Assembly (NCBI GenBank): GCA_963770765.1
Contig: CAVYQS010000007.1
Span: 1 to 64,000, forward strand
Reading direction: 5' to 3'
Source: CAVPCY01 sp963770765
GTDB lineage: Bacteria > Actinomycetota > Coriobacteriia > Anaerosomatales > PHET01
Length of the DNA: 64,000 nucleotides
Shown here in pieces: positions 45,668 to 54,498 of the stretch (the first letter of the stretch is position 1; the number at the start of each line of letters is the position of its first letter). The translations under genes were made by a program, and so were the position numbers. Under the pieces are notes generated by a model. The model ran no database searches and was not told the DNA's origin. It saw nothing but the letters and a program-made list of their open reading frames with translations.

Positions 45668-46942
45668 CTACTTGAAGAACCCGTCGTAGTGACGCATCTT
45701 CAGCTGGCTCTCGATCTGGGTCATCGTCTCGAGGGCGACGCCCACCATGATCAAGATCGACGTACCGCCGAACTGCTGGATCAAGGTGTTCTGAGTAGCG
45801 CTGAAGATGATCGACGGAATGACCGCGATCGTACCCAGGAACAGTGCGCCGGGAAGCGTGATCCGGTTCAGCACGTTCTCCATGTAGCGCACGGTCGCCG
45901 AGCCGGGACGGACGCCGGGAATGAACCCACCGCTCTTGCGAAGGTTGTCCGAAAGGTCGATCGGGTTGAAGACGAGTGCGGTGTAGAAGTACGTGAAGAA
46001 CACGATCAACACGAACTCCAGCGACCAGTACAGCGGGCCCTGCGTGAGCGCCGTGGCGGCTGACTGCAGCCATGCCGGCGGGTTGGGCACGAGCTGGACG
46101 AGCTGCGTGGGGAAGAACAGGATCGCAGAGGCGAAGATGATCGGAACCACGTTGGCCCCGTTGATCTTGAGCGGGATATAGGTCCCGCTGCCGCCGTAGA
46201 CACGGCGGCCGACCACACGCTTGGCGTACTGCACCGGAATACGGCGCTGAGCACGCTCCATGGTGACGATCGCCGCGATGATGAACAGGACGATGACGAT
46301 CATGAGGACCGTGAACAGTCCGCTTCCGAACTGAACCGACTGCACGATGGCCACCGGAAACCGCGAGACGATGCTCGTGAAGATCAGCAGCGACATGCCG
46401 TTGCCGATGCCTCGCTGAGTGATCAGCTCGCCGAACCACATGATGAGAGCGGTACCCGCGATCAGGGTCACGAGGATGACCAAGCTCGTGAACCAGAACG
46501 GCGGCAGCCCGGGGCCTGAGGTCGGCAGCGCGCCGGGCACACTGCGAAACAGCGTCAGCAGCCCGAGCGACGACATCGTGGCGATACCGAGCGTCATGTA
46601 GCGGGTGATCTGCGTGATCTTGCGCTGACCGGATTCGCCTTCCTTGGACCACTGCTCGATCTTGGGGATCACGCCCTGGAGTAGCTGCATGATGATCGAT
46701 GACGTGATGTAGGGCATGATGCCAAGGGAGAACACCGCGAACTGCTCGAGTGCGCCGCCCGAGAACAGGTTGAGCAAGTTGAGCGTCGCCGCGTCTTGGA
46801 CCTGACTCTGGATGATCTGCGTGTTGACGCCGGGCACGGGGATGAACGATCCCACGCGGTACAACACGATGATCGACAGGGTGAACAGTATCTTGCGACG
46901 GAGCTCAGGAACCCTGAACGCATTCGCGATTGCGGTTAGCAC
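45668..46942 (-). CDS. secY: Protein translocase subunit SecY
   Basis: Central channel of the Sec translocon, 424 residues with ten membrane helices. LRRKILFTLSIIVLYRVGSF is the first helix; the plug/helix 2 region includes SGGALEQFAVFSLGIMPYI, and later loops have GMSLLIFTSIVSR and KSGGFIPGVRPG. GTG at 46942 overlaps the rplO stop by 7 nt. Intact. Confidence 0.97.
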   Translation of the reverse strand: MLTAIANAFRVPELRRKILFTLSIIVLYRVGSFIPVPGVNTQIIQSQVQDAATLNLLNLFSGGALEQFAVFSLGIMPYITSSIIMQLLQGVIPKIEQWSKEGESGQRKITQITRYMTLGIATMSSLGLLTLFRSVPGALPTSGPGLPPFWFTSLVILVTLIAGTALIMWFGELITQRGIGNGMSLLIFTSIVSRFPVAIVQSVQFGSGLFTVLMIVIVLFIIAAIVTMERAQRRIPVQYAKRVVGRRVYGGSGTYIPLKINGANVVPIIFASAILFFPTQLVQLVPNPPAWLQSAATALTQGPLYWSLEFVLIVFFTYFYTALVFNPIDLSDNLRKSGGFIPGVRPGSATVRYMENVLNRITLPGALFLGTIAVIPSIIFSATQNTLIQQFGGTSILIMVGVALETMTQIESQLKMRHYDGFFK

Positions 46943-47385
46943 GGAGTCTCGACCGTCCCTCCCGCGGCCTCGATCTTGGCCTTTGCCGGGACGGACACCT
47001 TGTCGACCTGGACCGTCAGCTTCTTGGAAATCTCACCGTCGCCCAGCACCTTGACGAGCTCGGAGGCGGACTTGATGACGCCCTTCTCGACCAGCGCCTC
47101 ACTCGTCACGACATCACCGTCGCTGAAGATGTCCTCGAGCCTCGAGACATTCACGACCGAGTACTCGACCCGGTTGCGGTTCTTGAAACCGGGGAGCTTG
47201 GGCAGGCGCATGTGCAGCGGGTTCTGCCCACCCTCGAACCCAGGCCCTTTGCCCCCACCGGCGCGGGAGTTCTGACCGTTGTCGCCGCGACCTGCGGTGC
47301 TGCCGTGGCCGCTACCGTTTCCGCGACCGACGCGCTTGCGGTCCTTGCGGGACCCGGGCGCCGGAAATAGATCGTGAATCTGCAT
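46936..47385 (-). CDS. rplO: 50S ribosomal protein L15
   Basis: The 149-residue protein. The Gly/Arg-rich N-terminus (KRVGRGNGSGHGSTAGRGDNGQ read in two parts) threads into 23S rRNA; the globular part has NRVEYSVVNVSRLE and GEISKKLTVQVDKVS. The gene follows rpmD by about 150 nt and overlaps secY. Confidence 0.95.
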   Translation of the reverse strand: MQIHDLFPAPGSRKDRKRVGRGNGSGHGSTAGRGDNGQNSRAGGGKGPGFEGGQNPLHMRLPKLPGFKNRNRVEYSVVNVSRLEDIFSDGDVVTSEALVEKGVIKSASELVKVLGDGEISKKLTVQVDKVSVPAKAKIEAAGGTVETPC

Positions 47386-47488
47386 TGTTGTGCTTCTCCT
47401 CTGAACGCTGTCGGCGGGTTCCCCCGCCGCTGCCGGCCGCTCGCCGCCGGCTGACTGGACACATCTCGGCATCGTATCAGACACCGAA

Positions 47489-47513
47489 GGCCCGGCGCTC
47501 ATGCCACCGGGCC
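47489..47513 (-). other. Hairpin in the rpmD-rplO gap
   Basis: A 7-bp GC-only stem (47489-47495 with 47507-47513) with an 11-nt loop lies in the unusually long 147-nt gap between rpmD and rplO. It could mark partial termination or a processing site. Nothing else is seen in the gap except a weak GATACGAT downstream. Confidence 0.3.
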
Positions 47514-47532
47514 CCGAAGTTCGGTCTGCTCG

Positions 47533-47730
47533 TTAGAGCTCCTCTACCTTGACGAGGTGCTTCACCTTGAAGATCATCCCGCGGACCGTCGGATTATCGA
47601 CCTGCTCGATCGAGTCCCTGATCCTCTTCAGACCGAGCGCACGCACGGTCGCCTTCTGATCGGCGGGGCAGCCGATGGTGCTCTTGATCTGAGTGACCTT
47701 GAGCGACTTGGATACGGTCTTCTTCGCCAT
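47533..47730 (-). CDS. rpmD: 50S ribosomal protein L30
   Basis: The 65-residue protein KSLKVTQIKSTIGCPADQKA with LGLKRIRDSIEQVDNPTVRG is the bacterial L30 pattern. It starts 3 nt after the rpsE stop. Confidence 0.95.
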   Translation of the reverse strand: MAKKTVSKSLKVTQIKSTIGCPADQKATVRALGLKRIRDSIEQVDNPTVRGMIFKVKHLVKVEEL

Positions 47731-47733
47731 GGC

Positions 47734-48243
47734 CTACTCCTCCCAGCCGTAGATCTGGGCGACCGAGAGGCCGCGACGACGCGCGATCTCATCGGCGCTT
47801 GAAAGCGACTTGAGACCCTCCGCGGCGGCCTTGACCATGTTGAGCGCGTTGTCCGTGCCGAGCGACTTGCTCAGTACGTCGGTGATGCCCGCAAGCTCGA
47901 GCAACGCGCGAACCGGACCACCGGCGATGATACCGGTACCCGGTGCGGCCGGCTTCAGCAGGACACGACCGGCGCCGAAGACGCCGTAGATCTCGTGCGG
48001 GATGGTGCCCTTGATGACCGGCACCTTGAACATGTTCTTCTTGGCGTCTTCGATGCCCTTCTTGATGGCGATGGGCACCTCCTGGGACTTGCCCATCCCA
48101 ACGCCGACGTTGCCTGCACCGTCACCCACGACCACCAGAGCGGTCAGCGCGAAACGGCGACCACCCTTGACGACCTTGGATACACGGTTGATGTAGACAA
48201 CCTTCTCCTGGAGCTCCGATACCGGGGCTTCCCTGCGCGCCAT
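47734..48243 (-). CDS. rpsE: 30S ribosomal protein S5
   Basis: The 169-residue fidelity protein. VSKVVKGGRRFALTALVVVG starts the double-stranded RNA-binding domain; GKSQEVPIAIKKGIEDAKKN and LLKPAAPGTGIIAGGPVRALLE follow (the latter read in parts). It lies at the mRNA entry site. Standard position between rplR and rpmD. Confidence 0.97.
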   Translation of the reverse strand: MARREAPVSELQEKVVYINRVSKVVKGGRRFALTALVVVGDGAGNVGVGMGKSQEVPIAIKKGIEDAKKNMFKVPVIKGTIPHEIYGVFGAGRVLLKPAAPGTGIIAGGPVRALLELAGITDVLSKSLGTDNALNMVKAAAEGLKSLSSADEIARRRGLSVAQIYGWEE

Positions 48244-48253
48244 TACATCCTCC

Positions 48254-48622
48254 CTAGAACTTCAGGCCGGCGCTGCGAGCACCGTCTGCAAGAGCCTTGA
48301 CCCGACCGTGGTAGAGGCGTCCGCCGCGGTCGAACACGACCTCGGTGACACCTGCCTCGATCGCCCGACGCCCTACGGCCTCGCCGACGGCGGTCGCCGC
48401 GGAGATGTTCGAACCGGACTTCAGAGCGGACCTGAGCTCCGAGTCCACACTCGACGCGGAAGCGATGGTGACACCGCTCTTGTCGTCGATCAGCTGAGCA
48501 TAGATATGAGCATTCGTGCGGTTGACGCACAGGCGCGGGCGCTCGGCGGTTCCGCTCACCTTGCCGCGGACGCGGCGGTGGCGGCGGACCAGCGCTGCCT
48601 GCTTCGCCTTGAGCTTGTCCAT
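48254..48622 (-). CDS. rplR: 50S ribosomal protein L18
   Basis: The 122-residue 5S rRNA-binding protein. RRHRRVRGKVSGTAERPRLC, NRTNAHIYAQLIDD and the C-terminal YHGRVKALADGARSAGLKF are typical. ATG at 48622. Confidence 0.96.
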   Translation of the reverse strand: MDKLKAKQAALVRRHRRVRGKVSGTAERPRLCVNRTNAHIYAQLIDDKSGVTIASASSVDSELRSALKSGSNISAATAVGEAVGRRAIEAGVTEVVFDRGGRLYHGRVKALADGARSAGLKF

Positions 48623-48674
48623 GACCTCGATCTCCTCGTTTCACACGGCTCGTTCCCGAGCCGATCCGTTTCGC

Positions 48675-49211
48675 TTACTTGGCGGCCTTACCGAGCTTGC
48701 GGCGTACGTACTCACCCTCGTAGCGGACACCCTTGCCCTTGTAGGGCTCGGGCTTGCGCCACTTGCGGATGTCGGCAGCGACCTGACCCACGCGCTGCTT
48801 GTCGATGCCGCGAACGGTGATCTTGGTCGGCGCCGGCACTTCGAACGTGATGCCGGGCTCCGGCACGACCACGACGGGATGGCTGAAGCCGAGTGCGAGT
48901 TCAAGGTCCGAGCCCTTGAGAGTGGCGCGGTAGCCGACGCCGACGATCTCGAGGTTCTTGGAGTAGCCCTCAGACACACCCGTGACCATGTTGGCGATCA
49001 GGGTGCGGGTCAAACCATGCAGAGAACGCGCCTCACGGCTCTCGTCCGGCCGCGTGACGACGACCATTCCGTCATCCATGGTGATGGAGAGTACATCCGA
49101 AAGCGTCTGGGAGAGCTCGCCTTTGGGTCCCTTCACGGTGACGGTCGAGCCGTCGATCTTCACCTCGACCCCAGACGGGACCGGGATGGGCTGCTTGCCG
49201 ATTCGTGACAT
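48675..49211 (-). CDS. rplF: 50S ribosomal protein L6
   Basis: The 178-residue protein near the sarcin-ricin loop. MSRIGKQPIPVPSGVEVKI at the start, and KITVRGIDKQRVGQVAADIR with KPEPYKGKGVRYEGEYVRRK near the C-terminus match the family. Two similar domains are visible. Confidence 0.97.
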   Translation of the reverse strand: MSRIGKQPIPVPSGVEVKIDGSTVTVKGPKGELSQTLSDVLSITMDDGMVVVTRPDESREARSLHGLTRTLIANMVTGVSEGYSKNLEIVGVGYRATLKGSDLELALGFSHPVVVVPEPGITFEVPAPTKITVRGIDKQRVGQVAADIRKWRKPEPYKGKGVRYEGEYVRRKLGKAAK

Positions 49212-49241
49212 TGCTTCCCTTCCTTCCTTGGTACCGTCGGG

Positions 49242-49640
49242 TTACCAGATGTAAGCGATGACTTCGCCGCCGACGCCGGCCTTCTTGGCGTCCCGGTCGG
49301 TCATCACTCCGGCAGAGGTGGATATGACTGCGATGCCGAGACCGCCCAACACGCGGGGCAGCTCGTCTTTCTTGGCGTAGACACGCAGACCGGGCTTGCT
49401 GATGCGGCGCAGGCCGGTGATCGTGCGCTCTTTGCGAGCGCCGTACTTCAAGGTGACCTCGAGAGTGTCTTGCGGAGTGTTCTCGAGAACCTCATAGCTC
49501 GCGATGTAGCCCTCCTGCTTGAGGATACGGGCGATCTCGACGAGCTTCTTGCTGCAAGGCATCGTGGTGGAGGCCTTGTACGCCGAATTGGCGTTGCGGA
49601 TACGCGTCAGCATATCTGCGATGGGGTCGGTCATGCTCAT
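49242..49640 (-). CDS. rpsH: 30S ribosomal protein S8
   Basis: The 132-residue protein binds 16S helix 21 and, in other bacteria, represses the spc operon. TDPIADMLTRIRNAN starts it; ISTSAGVMTDRDAKKAGVGG ends it. ATG at 49640 is next to GGAGGAATTC. Confidence 0.97.
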   Translation of the reverse strand: MSMTDPIADMLTRIRNANSAYKASTTMPCSKKLVEIARILKQEGYIASYEVLENTPQDTLEVTLKYGARKERTITGLRRISKPGLRVYAKKDELPRVLGGLGIAVISTSAGVMTDRDAKKAGVGGEVIAYIW

Positions 49641-49742
49641 GAATTCCTCCTATGGTCCGGGATGAGTCCTGTCCGCGGTTCGCGAAAGCCCGTAGCTATC
49701 GCGCCAGCCCGGATGGCTCTCCTCCGAACGTGCGTATGGGGC

Positions 49743-49928
49743 CTACCAGCTCGCCTTGCGCACGCCGGGGAGCTCGCCTCGGCTAGCCATCTCGCGCACA
49801 CAGATTCGGCACATCCCGAACTGACGATAGAAAGCACGGGGACGTCCGCAACGGCTGCAACGGTTGTGCTGGCGCACGCTGAACTTCGGCGTACGCTTGG
49901 CCTTGGCGATCATCGACTTCTTTGCCAC
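49743..49928 (-). CDS. rpsN: 30S ribosomal protein S14, type Z
   Basis: A 61-residue zinc-binding S14. The site is CSRCGRPRAFYRQFGMCRIC, two Cys pairs 12 residues apart. GTG at 49928 is the start. The zinc form is typical of Gram-positive primary S14 genes inside the spc cluster. Confidence 0.96.
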   Translation of the reverse strand: MAKKSMIAKAKRTPKFSVRQHNRCSRCGRPRAFYRQFGMCRICVREMASRGELPGVRKASW

Positions 49929-49980
49929 TTCCAAACCTCCGTTTTCGCGGCGGGCGCATCTCCCGCCGAGGGTTCCTGAC

Positions 49981-50523
49981 TTACTTCTTGAACGGGAAAC
50001 CAAAGGCGTCGAGCAGAGCCTTGGCCTCTTCATCGGTCTTCGCGCTCGTGACGAACGTGATGTCCATGCCGCGAGTGCGGTCGACCTTGTCGTAGTCGAT
50101 CTCAGGGAAGATCAGCTGCTCGGTCACACCCATCGAGTAGTTGCCCCGACCGTCGAAGCTCTTGGGCGACAGGCCGCGGAAGTCGCGGATACGCGGGATG
50201 GCCGCCGCGACCAGGCGATCGAAGAACTCCCACATGCGGTCTCCACGCAGCGTGACCTTGGCGCCGATCGGCATACCCTCGCGGATCTTGAAACCGGCGA
50301 TGGACTTCTTGGCCCGCGTGATCGCGGGCTGCTGACCGGTGATGATCCGCAAGTCGTTCACGGCCGCATCCAGCTGCTTGATGTCCTGGACCGCGGCTCC
50401 CACACCCATGTTCACGGCGATCTTCTCAAGACGCGGGATCTGGTTGACGTTGTCATAGCCGCCCTGCTCCTTGAGAGCCGGTACGACCTCCTTCAGGTAC
50501 TTCTCTTTGAGTCGTGGTGCCAT
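49981..50523 (-). CDS. rplE: 50S ribosomal protein L5
   Basis: The 180-residue 5S rRNA-binding protein that contacts P-site tRNA. PRLEKIAVNMGVGAA, GQQPAITRAKKSIAGFKIRE, and GNYSMGVTEQLIFPEIDYDK are conserved. ATG at 50523 is preferred to one 18 nt upstream, since GGAGG precedes it and conserved sequence begins there. Two hairpins lie just upstream. Confidence 0.96.
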   Translation of the reverse strand: MAPRLKEKYLKEVVPALKEQGGYDNVNQIPRLEKIAVNMGVGAAVQDIKQLDAAVNDLRIITGQQPAITRAKKSIAGFKIREGMPIGAKVTLRGDRMWEFFDRLVAAAIPRIRDFRGLSPKSFDGRGNYSMGVTEQLIFPEIDYDKVDRTRGMDITFVTSAKTDEEAKALLDAFGFPFKK

Positions 50524-50553
50524 TTCTGCTACTTCCTCCATCTGGGGTTCTCA

Positions 50554-50597
50554 GTGCAGGATTCCTGACCCTGCACCTCCCTGTTCAGAACAGGGAG
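50554..50597 (-). promoter_or_regulatory. Two hairpins in the rplX-rplE gap
   Basis: Stem one pairs 50554-50560 with 50570-50576 (7 bp, 9-nt loop). Stem two pairs 50577-50585 with 50589-50597 (9 bp, 3-nt loop). They are back to back and 30 nt before rplE. In E. coli the S8 repressor site lies at this same gene junction, so an S8 target is possible but unproven. Confidence 0.5.
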
Positions 50598-50615
50598 CCG
50601 GTATCGCTACACCGA

Positions 50616-50936
50616 CTACTTGTCGATGTCGTTGCCGCACTTCTTGCACACACGTACACGCACGCCGTCGACGCGCTTGCGGCCGAGGCGGGTCGCCTGC
50701 GAGCAGGCGGGGCACACCAGCATCACGTTGCTGACGTGCAGCGGCGCCTCGATCTCGAGGATGCCACCCTGGGGGTTTCGCTGCGTGGGACGGGTCGCCT
50801 TCTTCATCATGTTGATGCGCTCGACGATCACCCGCTGCTTGTACGGCAGCGTGGCGAGGACCTTGGCTTCCTTGCCCTTGTCCTTGCCGGCGATGATCTT
50901 GACCTTGTCGCCGGTGCGAATGCTCAGTTTCGTCAT
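50616..50936 (-). CDS. rplX: 50S ribosomal protein L24
   Basis: The 106-residue assembly initiator. The KOW motif lies in RTGDKVKIIAGKDKGKEAKV. The C-terminal part has a four-Cys ribbon, CPACSQ and CKKCGN, seen in many Gram-positive L24 proteins. Confidence 0.96.
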   Translation of the reverse strand: MTKLSIRTGDKVKIIAGKDKGKEAKVLATLPYKQRVIVERINMMKKATRPTQRNPQGGILEIEAPLHVSNVMLVCPACSQATRLGRKRVDGVRVRVCKKCGNDIDK

Positions 50937-50945
50937 CTGTTCCTC

Positions 50946-51314
50946 CTAGAGCACTTCCGGCGCGAGCGACACGATCTTCATGTACCGGCGATCGCGAAGC
51001 TCGCGAGCGACCGGACCGAAGATACGCGTGCCACGCGGGTTGCCCTGCGCATCGATCACAACCGCGGCGTTGTCGTCGAACTTGATGTAGCTACCGTCGG
51101 CGCGGCGGACTTCCTTCTTGCAGCGAACGACGACCGCCTTGACGACGTCGCCCTTCTTCACCGCACCGTTCGGAATGGCTTCCTTCACCGTGCACACGAT
51201 GACATCGCCAACCCGCGCGTACCGGCGCTTGGAGCCGCCGAGAACCTTGATGCACAGAACCTTCCGCGCACCCGAGTTGTCGGCGACCTTCAGCCGGCTC
51301 TCTGCCTGGATCAT
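50946..51314 (-). CDS. rplN: 50S ribosomal protein L14
   Basis: The 122-residue subunit-interface protein. MIQAESRLKVADNSGARKVL and FDDNAAVVIDAQGNPRGTRIF are diagnostic. It lies 75 nt after rpsQ. Confidence 0.97.
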   Translation of the reverse strand: MIQAESRLKVADNSGARKVLCIKVLGGSKRRYARVGDVIVCTVKEAIPNGAVKKGDVVKAVVVRCKKEVRRADGSYIKFDDNAAVVIDAQGNPRGTRIFGPVARELRDRRYMKIVSLAPEVL

Positions 51315-51389
51315 CTACAAACCCTCCGTTACGTTCGGTCGTGAGAGGTGCACCCACGTGCACGTGGCGCACATCGGCGGCCGAAGTGC

Positions 51390-51650
51390 CTACTTGGCCT
51401 TCTCGACGATCTCGACGAGGCGCCAGCGCTTCAGCTTCGAAAGCGGGCGGGTCTCCATGACGACCACGGTGTCACCGACACCGCAGACGTTCTCCTCGTC
51501 GTGAGCGTGGAGCTTCTTGGACATGGTGATCATCTTGCCGTAGAGCGGATGCTTCTTGCGCTCTTCGATCTTGACCACGCAGGTCTTCTCGCCAGCGGTC
51601 GATACGACGACCCCTTGGCGAACCTTGCGACGATTACGGTCGGTAGTCAT
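51390..51650 (-). CDS. rpsQ: 30S ribosomal protein S17
   Basis: The 86-residue OB-fold protein. RQGVVVSTAGEKTCVVKIEE and GDTVVVMETRPLSKLKRWRL are typical. It starts 14 nt after rpmC. Confidence 0.96.
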   Translation of the reverse strand: MTTDRNRRKVRQGVVVSTAGEKTCVVKIEERKKHPLYGKMITMSKKLHAHDEENVCGVGDTVVVMETRPLSKLKRWRLVEIVEKAK

Positions 51651-51664
51651 TCGTTCTCCTCAAC

Positions 51665-51880
51665 CTATGACGCGGCCGCGTCACGCTGGGCGGCGAGATC
51701 GCGCGAGCGCAGCTCGGTGTGCAGGCGCGCGATGTCCTTCTTTATGACCGCGATACGCGCGGTGTTGTCGAGCTGGCCGGTAGCGAGCTGGAACCTGAGG
51801 TTGAACAGTTCCGCACGAGCGGCCTTGAGCTTGTCTACGAGCTCGGTGTCATTGAGCTCGCGAATCTCCGTCGTCTTCAT
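51665..51880 (-). CDS. rpmC: 50S ribosomal protein L29
   Basis: The 71-residue helical hairpin at the tunnel exit. ELNDTELVDKLKAARAELFNL and NTARIAVIKKDIARLHTEL are the two helices (first read in parts). Its ATG directly follows the rplP stop. Confidence 0.95.
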   Translation of the reverse strand: MKTTEIRELNDTELVDKLKAARAELFNLRFQLATGQLDNTARIAVIKKDIARLHTELRSRDLAAQRDAAAS

Positions 51881-52309
51881 CTACGCCTCCCCGCTGCTGT
51901 CAGCACGGGTCACGAACTTGCACTTGATCGGCAGCTTGTGCGCCGCGAGTCGCATCGCCTCTTTGGCGACATCCTCGGGCACGCCGGCGATCTCGAACAT
52001 GACCTTTCCGGGCTTGACCACGGCAACCCACTTCTCGGGGTTACCCTTGCCGGAACCCATGCGGGTCTCGGCGGGCTTCTGCGTGACCGGCTTGTCCGGG
52101 AAGATCGTGATCCAGACCTTACCGCCGCGCTTCATGTAACGAGTCATCGCGACACGGGCGGCCTCGATCTGGCGGTTGGTGATCCACGCCGGCTCGAGTG
52201 CCTTCAGCCCGTACTCGCCGAAGTGAACCTGGGTACCACCCTTGGCGTTACCCTTCCAGTTGCTTCCGCGCTGCACCTTGCGGTGCTTCACGCGCTTGGG
52301 CAGAAGCAT
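51881..52309 (-). CDS. rplP: 50S ribosomal protein L16
   Basis: The 142-residue protein near the A-site tRNA elbow. MLLPKRVKHRKVQRGSNWKG starts it; RMGSGKGNPEKWVAVVKPGK carries the loop reaching the peptidyl-transferase centre. Its ATG directly follows the rpsC stop codon. Confidence 0.97.
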   Translation of the reverse strand: MLLPKRVKHRKVQRGSNWKGNAKGGTQVHFGEYGLKALEPAWITNRQIEAARVAMTRYMKRGGKVWITIFPDKPVTQKPAETRMGSGKGNPEKWVAVVKPGKVMFEIAGVPEDVAKEAMRLAAHKLPIKCKFVTRADSSGEA

Positions 52310-53017
52310 CTAGCGCCTCCCTTCGTTACGGCCCTCACGACGCGGACGAGGAGCACGAGTGCCCTCGATGGCCGGCGTCGGCGGCTTCTGTCCGGGGAGA
52401 ACCTCACCGTGGTAGATCCAGACCTTGATGCCGATGGCACCCATGGTGGTCCTGGCCTGCGCGGTGCCGTAGTCGATCTTGGCTCGCAGAGTGTGAAGCG
52501 GCACGCGACCCTCGCGGTACCACTCACGACGACCCATCTCGGCGCCACCGAGGCGACCCGAGCACTGAATCCGAATGCCGAGCGCCCCGCTCTTCATGGC
52601 CGACGCGACCGCTTTGCGCATCGCGCGGCGGAATGCGACGCGGCCAACGAGCTGCTCCGCGACCGACTGAGCCACGAGGTTCGCATCAAGCTCTGGGCGC
52701 TTGATCTCGATGATGTTCACCGAAACAGAACCGCCGGTGATCTTCTCGAGCTCCTTGCGCAAGATGTCGACCTCTGCGCCCTTCTTGCCGATGACGATGC
52801 CCGGACGGGCGGTCCACAGCTCGATGGCGGTCTTGTCGCCCTTGCGCTCGATCTCGATACGCGAGAGCGCGGCGCGGCGAAGGCGTGCTTCGAGGTAACG
52901 GCGAATCTCGACGTCGTTGGCGAGCGTCTTGGCGTAGTCCTTACCGGAATACCAGCGGCTGCGCCAGTTCTCCGTGATGCCCAGACGCAGGCCGACCGGA
53001 TAGACCTTCTGTCCCAT
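52310..53017 (-). CDS. rpsC: 30S ribosomal protein S3
   Basis: The 235-residue mRNA-entry protein. MGQKVYPVGLRLGITENWRS starts it, the KH domain has RPGIVIGKKGAEVDILRKEL, and the C-terminal domain has GRLGGAEMGRREWYREGRVP. The tail is Arg/Glu-rich. ATG at 53017 lies 7 nt from the rplV stop; the longer in-frame extension overlaps rplV and is rejected. Confidence 0.97.
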   Translation of the reverse strand: MGQKVYPVGLRLGITENWRSRWYSGKDYAKTLANDVEIRRYLEARLRRAALSRIEIERKGDKTAIELWTARPGIVIGKKGAEVDILRKELEKITGGSVSVNIIEIKRPELDANLVAQSVAEQLVGRVAFRRAMRKAVASAMKSGALGIRIQCSGRLGGAEMGRREWYREGRVPLHTLRAKIDYGTAQARTTMGAIGIKVWIYHGEVLPGQKPPTPAIEGTRAPRPRREGRNEGRR

Positions 53018-53024
53018 ACGGCTC

Positions 53025-53366
53025 CTACGCCTCCTCTCGCGACGTGACGACCACGGTGATGTGGCTCGTGCGCTTGTTGATACGGAACGCACGGCCCATG
53101 GCACGGGGCTGGATGCGCTTGAGAGTCGGACCCTCGTCGACGAACGTCGAACCGACCAGGAGGTCGGATGCCGGGACGTGGAGATTTCGCTCCGCGTTGG
53201 CCACGGCGCTGTTCAGGGTCTTCTCTACGATCTCGGCGGCCGCGCGGGGCGAGAACCTGAGGATGCTGCGGGCCTCATCGACGGACTTGCCGCGAATGAG
53301 ATCCACCACCAGGCGCGCCTTGCGCGGGCTCACACGTTGGAAACGTGCAACTGCTCTGGCTTCCAT
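53025..53366 (-). CDS. rplV: 50S ribosomal protein L22
   Basis: The 113-residue protein whose hairpin lines the exit tunnel. RFQRVSPRKARLVVDLIRGK and the tunnel loop region PTLKRIQPRAMGRAFRINKR are present. Follows rpsS by 3 nt. Confidence 0.97.
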   Translation of the reverse strand: MEARAVARFQRVSPRKARLVVDLIRGKSVDEARSILRFSPRAAAEIVEKTLNSAVANAERNLHVPASDLLVGSTFVDEGPTLKRIQPRAMGRAFRINKRTSHITVVVTSREEA

Positions 53367-53369
53367 CGC

Positions 53370-53648
53370 TTACCTCTTGCCCTTCTTGTCGGAGGCCTTG
53401 TGACCGCGGAAGGTCCGCGTCGGCGAGAACTCGCCGAGCTTGTGACCGACCATCGACTCGGTGACATAGACCGGGACGTGCTTGCGGCCGTCGTGGACCG
53501 CGATCGTGTGTCCGACCATCTCGGGGAAGATGGTCGAAGAACGTGACCATGTCTTGATGACCTTCTTCTCGCCGGCCTCGTTCATCGCATGGATGCGCTC
53601 GAGAAGGCGAGGCTGAACGAAAGGTCCCTTTTTCAGGCTTCTGCTCAT
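53370..53648 (-). CDS. rpsS: 30S ribosomal protein S19
   Basis: The 92-residue head protein. SRSLKKGPFVQPRLLERI, RSSTIFPEMVGHTIAVHDG and KLGEFSPTRTFRGHKASDKK are typical. It follows rplB by 19 nt. Confidence 0.97.
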   Translation of the reverse strand: MSRSLKKGPFVQPRLLERIHAMNEAGEKKVIKTWSRSSTIFPEMVGHTIAVHDGRKHVPVYVTESMVGHKLGEFSPTRTFRGHKASDKKGKR

Positions 53649-53667
53649 CTGCTAAAGACTCCCTCTC

Positions 53668-54498
53668 CTACTTCTTACGACGCCGGATGATGAGACGGCT
53701 CGATGCTTTCTTCTTGCTGCGCGTGCGGTGGCCCTTGGTCGGGACGCCCCACGGGGTTACCGGGTGACGACCGGCGGACTTGTTCTTGCCCTCGCCGCCG
53801 CCGTGCGGATGGTCGACCGGGTTCATGGCGGTACCACGCACGCTCGGGCGCTTGCCCAAGTGGCGGTTGCGCCCGGCCTTACCGATCGAGATGTTGCCGT
53901 GCTCCGAGTTGCCGACCTCGCCGATCGTGGCGCGGCAGGTGATCAGCACACGGCGCATCTCGGAGCTGGGCATGCGCAGGATCGCGTAGCCGGCTTCCTT
54001 GCCCATGAGCTGGATGGACGTGCCTGCCGAGCGGGCCAACGCGGCGCCCTTGCCGGGCTGAAGCTCGACAGCGTGCACGACCGTACCCACGGGGATATCC
54101 GAGAGCGGCAACGCGTTACCGGGCTTGATGTCGGCGCCGGCACCGTTGACCACGGTGTCGCCGACCTTGAGCCCCTTGGGTGCGAGGATGTAGCGCTTCT
54201 CACCGTCCGCGTAGTGCAACAGGGCGATACGAGCCGACCGGTTGGGGTCGTACTCGATGGTCGCGACCTTGGCGGGAACGACATCCTTGTTGCGCTTGAA
54301 GTCGATCACACGGTAGCGGCGCTTGTGGCCACCGCCCTGGTGCCGGGTCGTGATCCGCCCGTTGTTGTTGCGGCCGCCCTTCTTGTGCAGCGGCTCCAGC
54401 AGCGACTTCTCAGGCGTGGTGCAGGTGATCTCCGAGAAGTCGGAGACCGACTGGAACCGTCGCCCTGGTGAAGTCGGCTTGTACTTCTTAAGTCCCAT
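53668..54498 (-). CDS. rplB: 50S ribosomal protein L2
   Basis: The 276-residue protein required for subunit joining and peptidyl transfer. KKYKPTSPGRRFQSVSDFSE starts it. VRGTAMNPVDHPHGGGEGK carries the functionally critical His. The C-terminus is very basic. About 130 nt separate it from rplW. Confidence 0.97.
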   Translation of the reverse strand: MGLKKYKPTSPGRRFQSVSDFSEITCTTPEKSLLEPLHKKGGRNNNGRITTRHQGGGHKRRYRVIDFKRNKDVVPAKVATIEYDPNRSARIALLHYADGEKRYILAPKGLKVGDTVVNGAGADIKPGNALPLSDIPVGTVVHAVELQPGKGAALARSAGTSIQLMGKEAGYAILRMPSSEMRRVLITCRATIGEVGNSEHGNISIGKAGRNRHLGKRPSVRGTAMNPVDHPHGGGEGKNKSAGRHPVTPWGVPTKGHRTRSKKKASSRLIIRRRKK

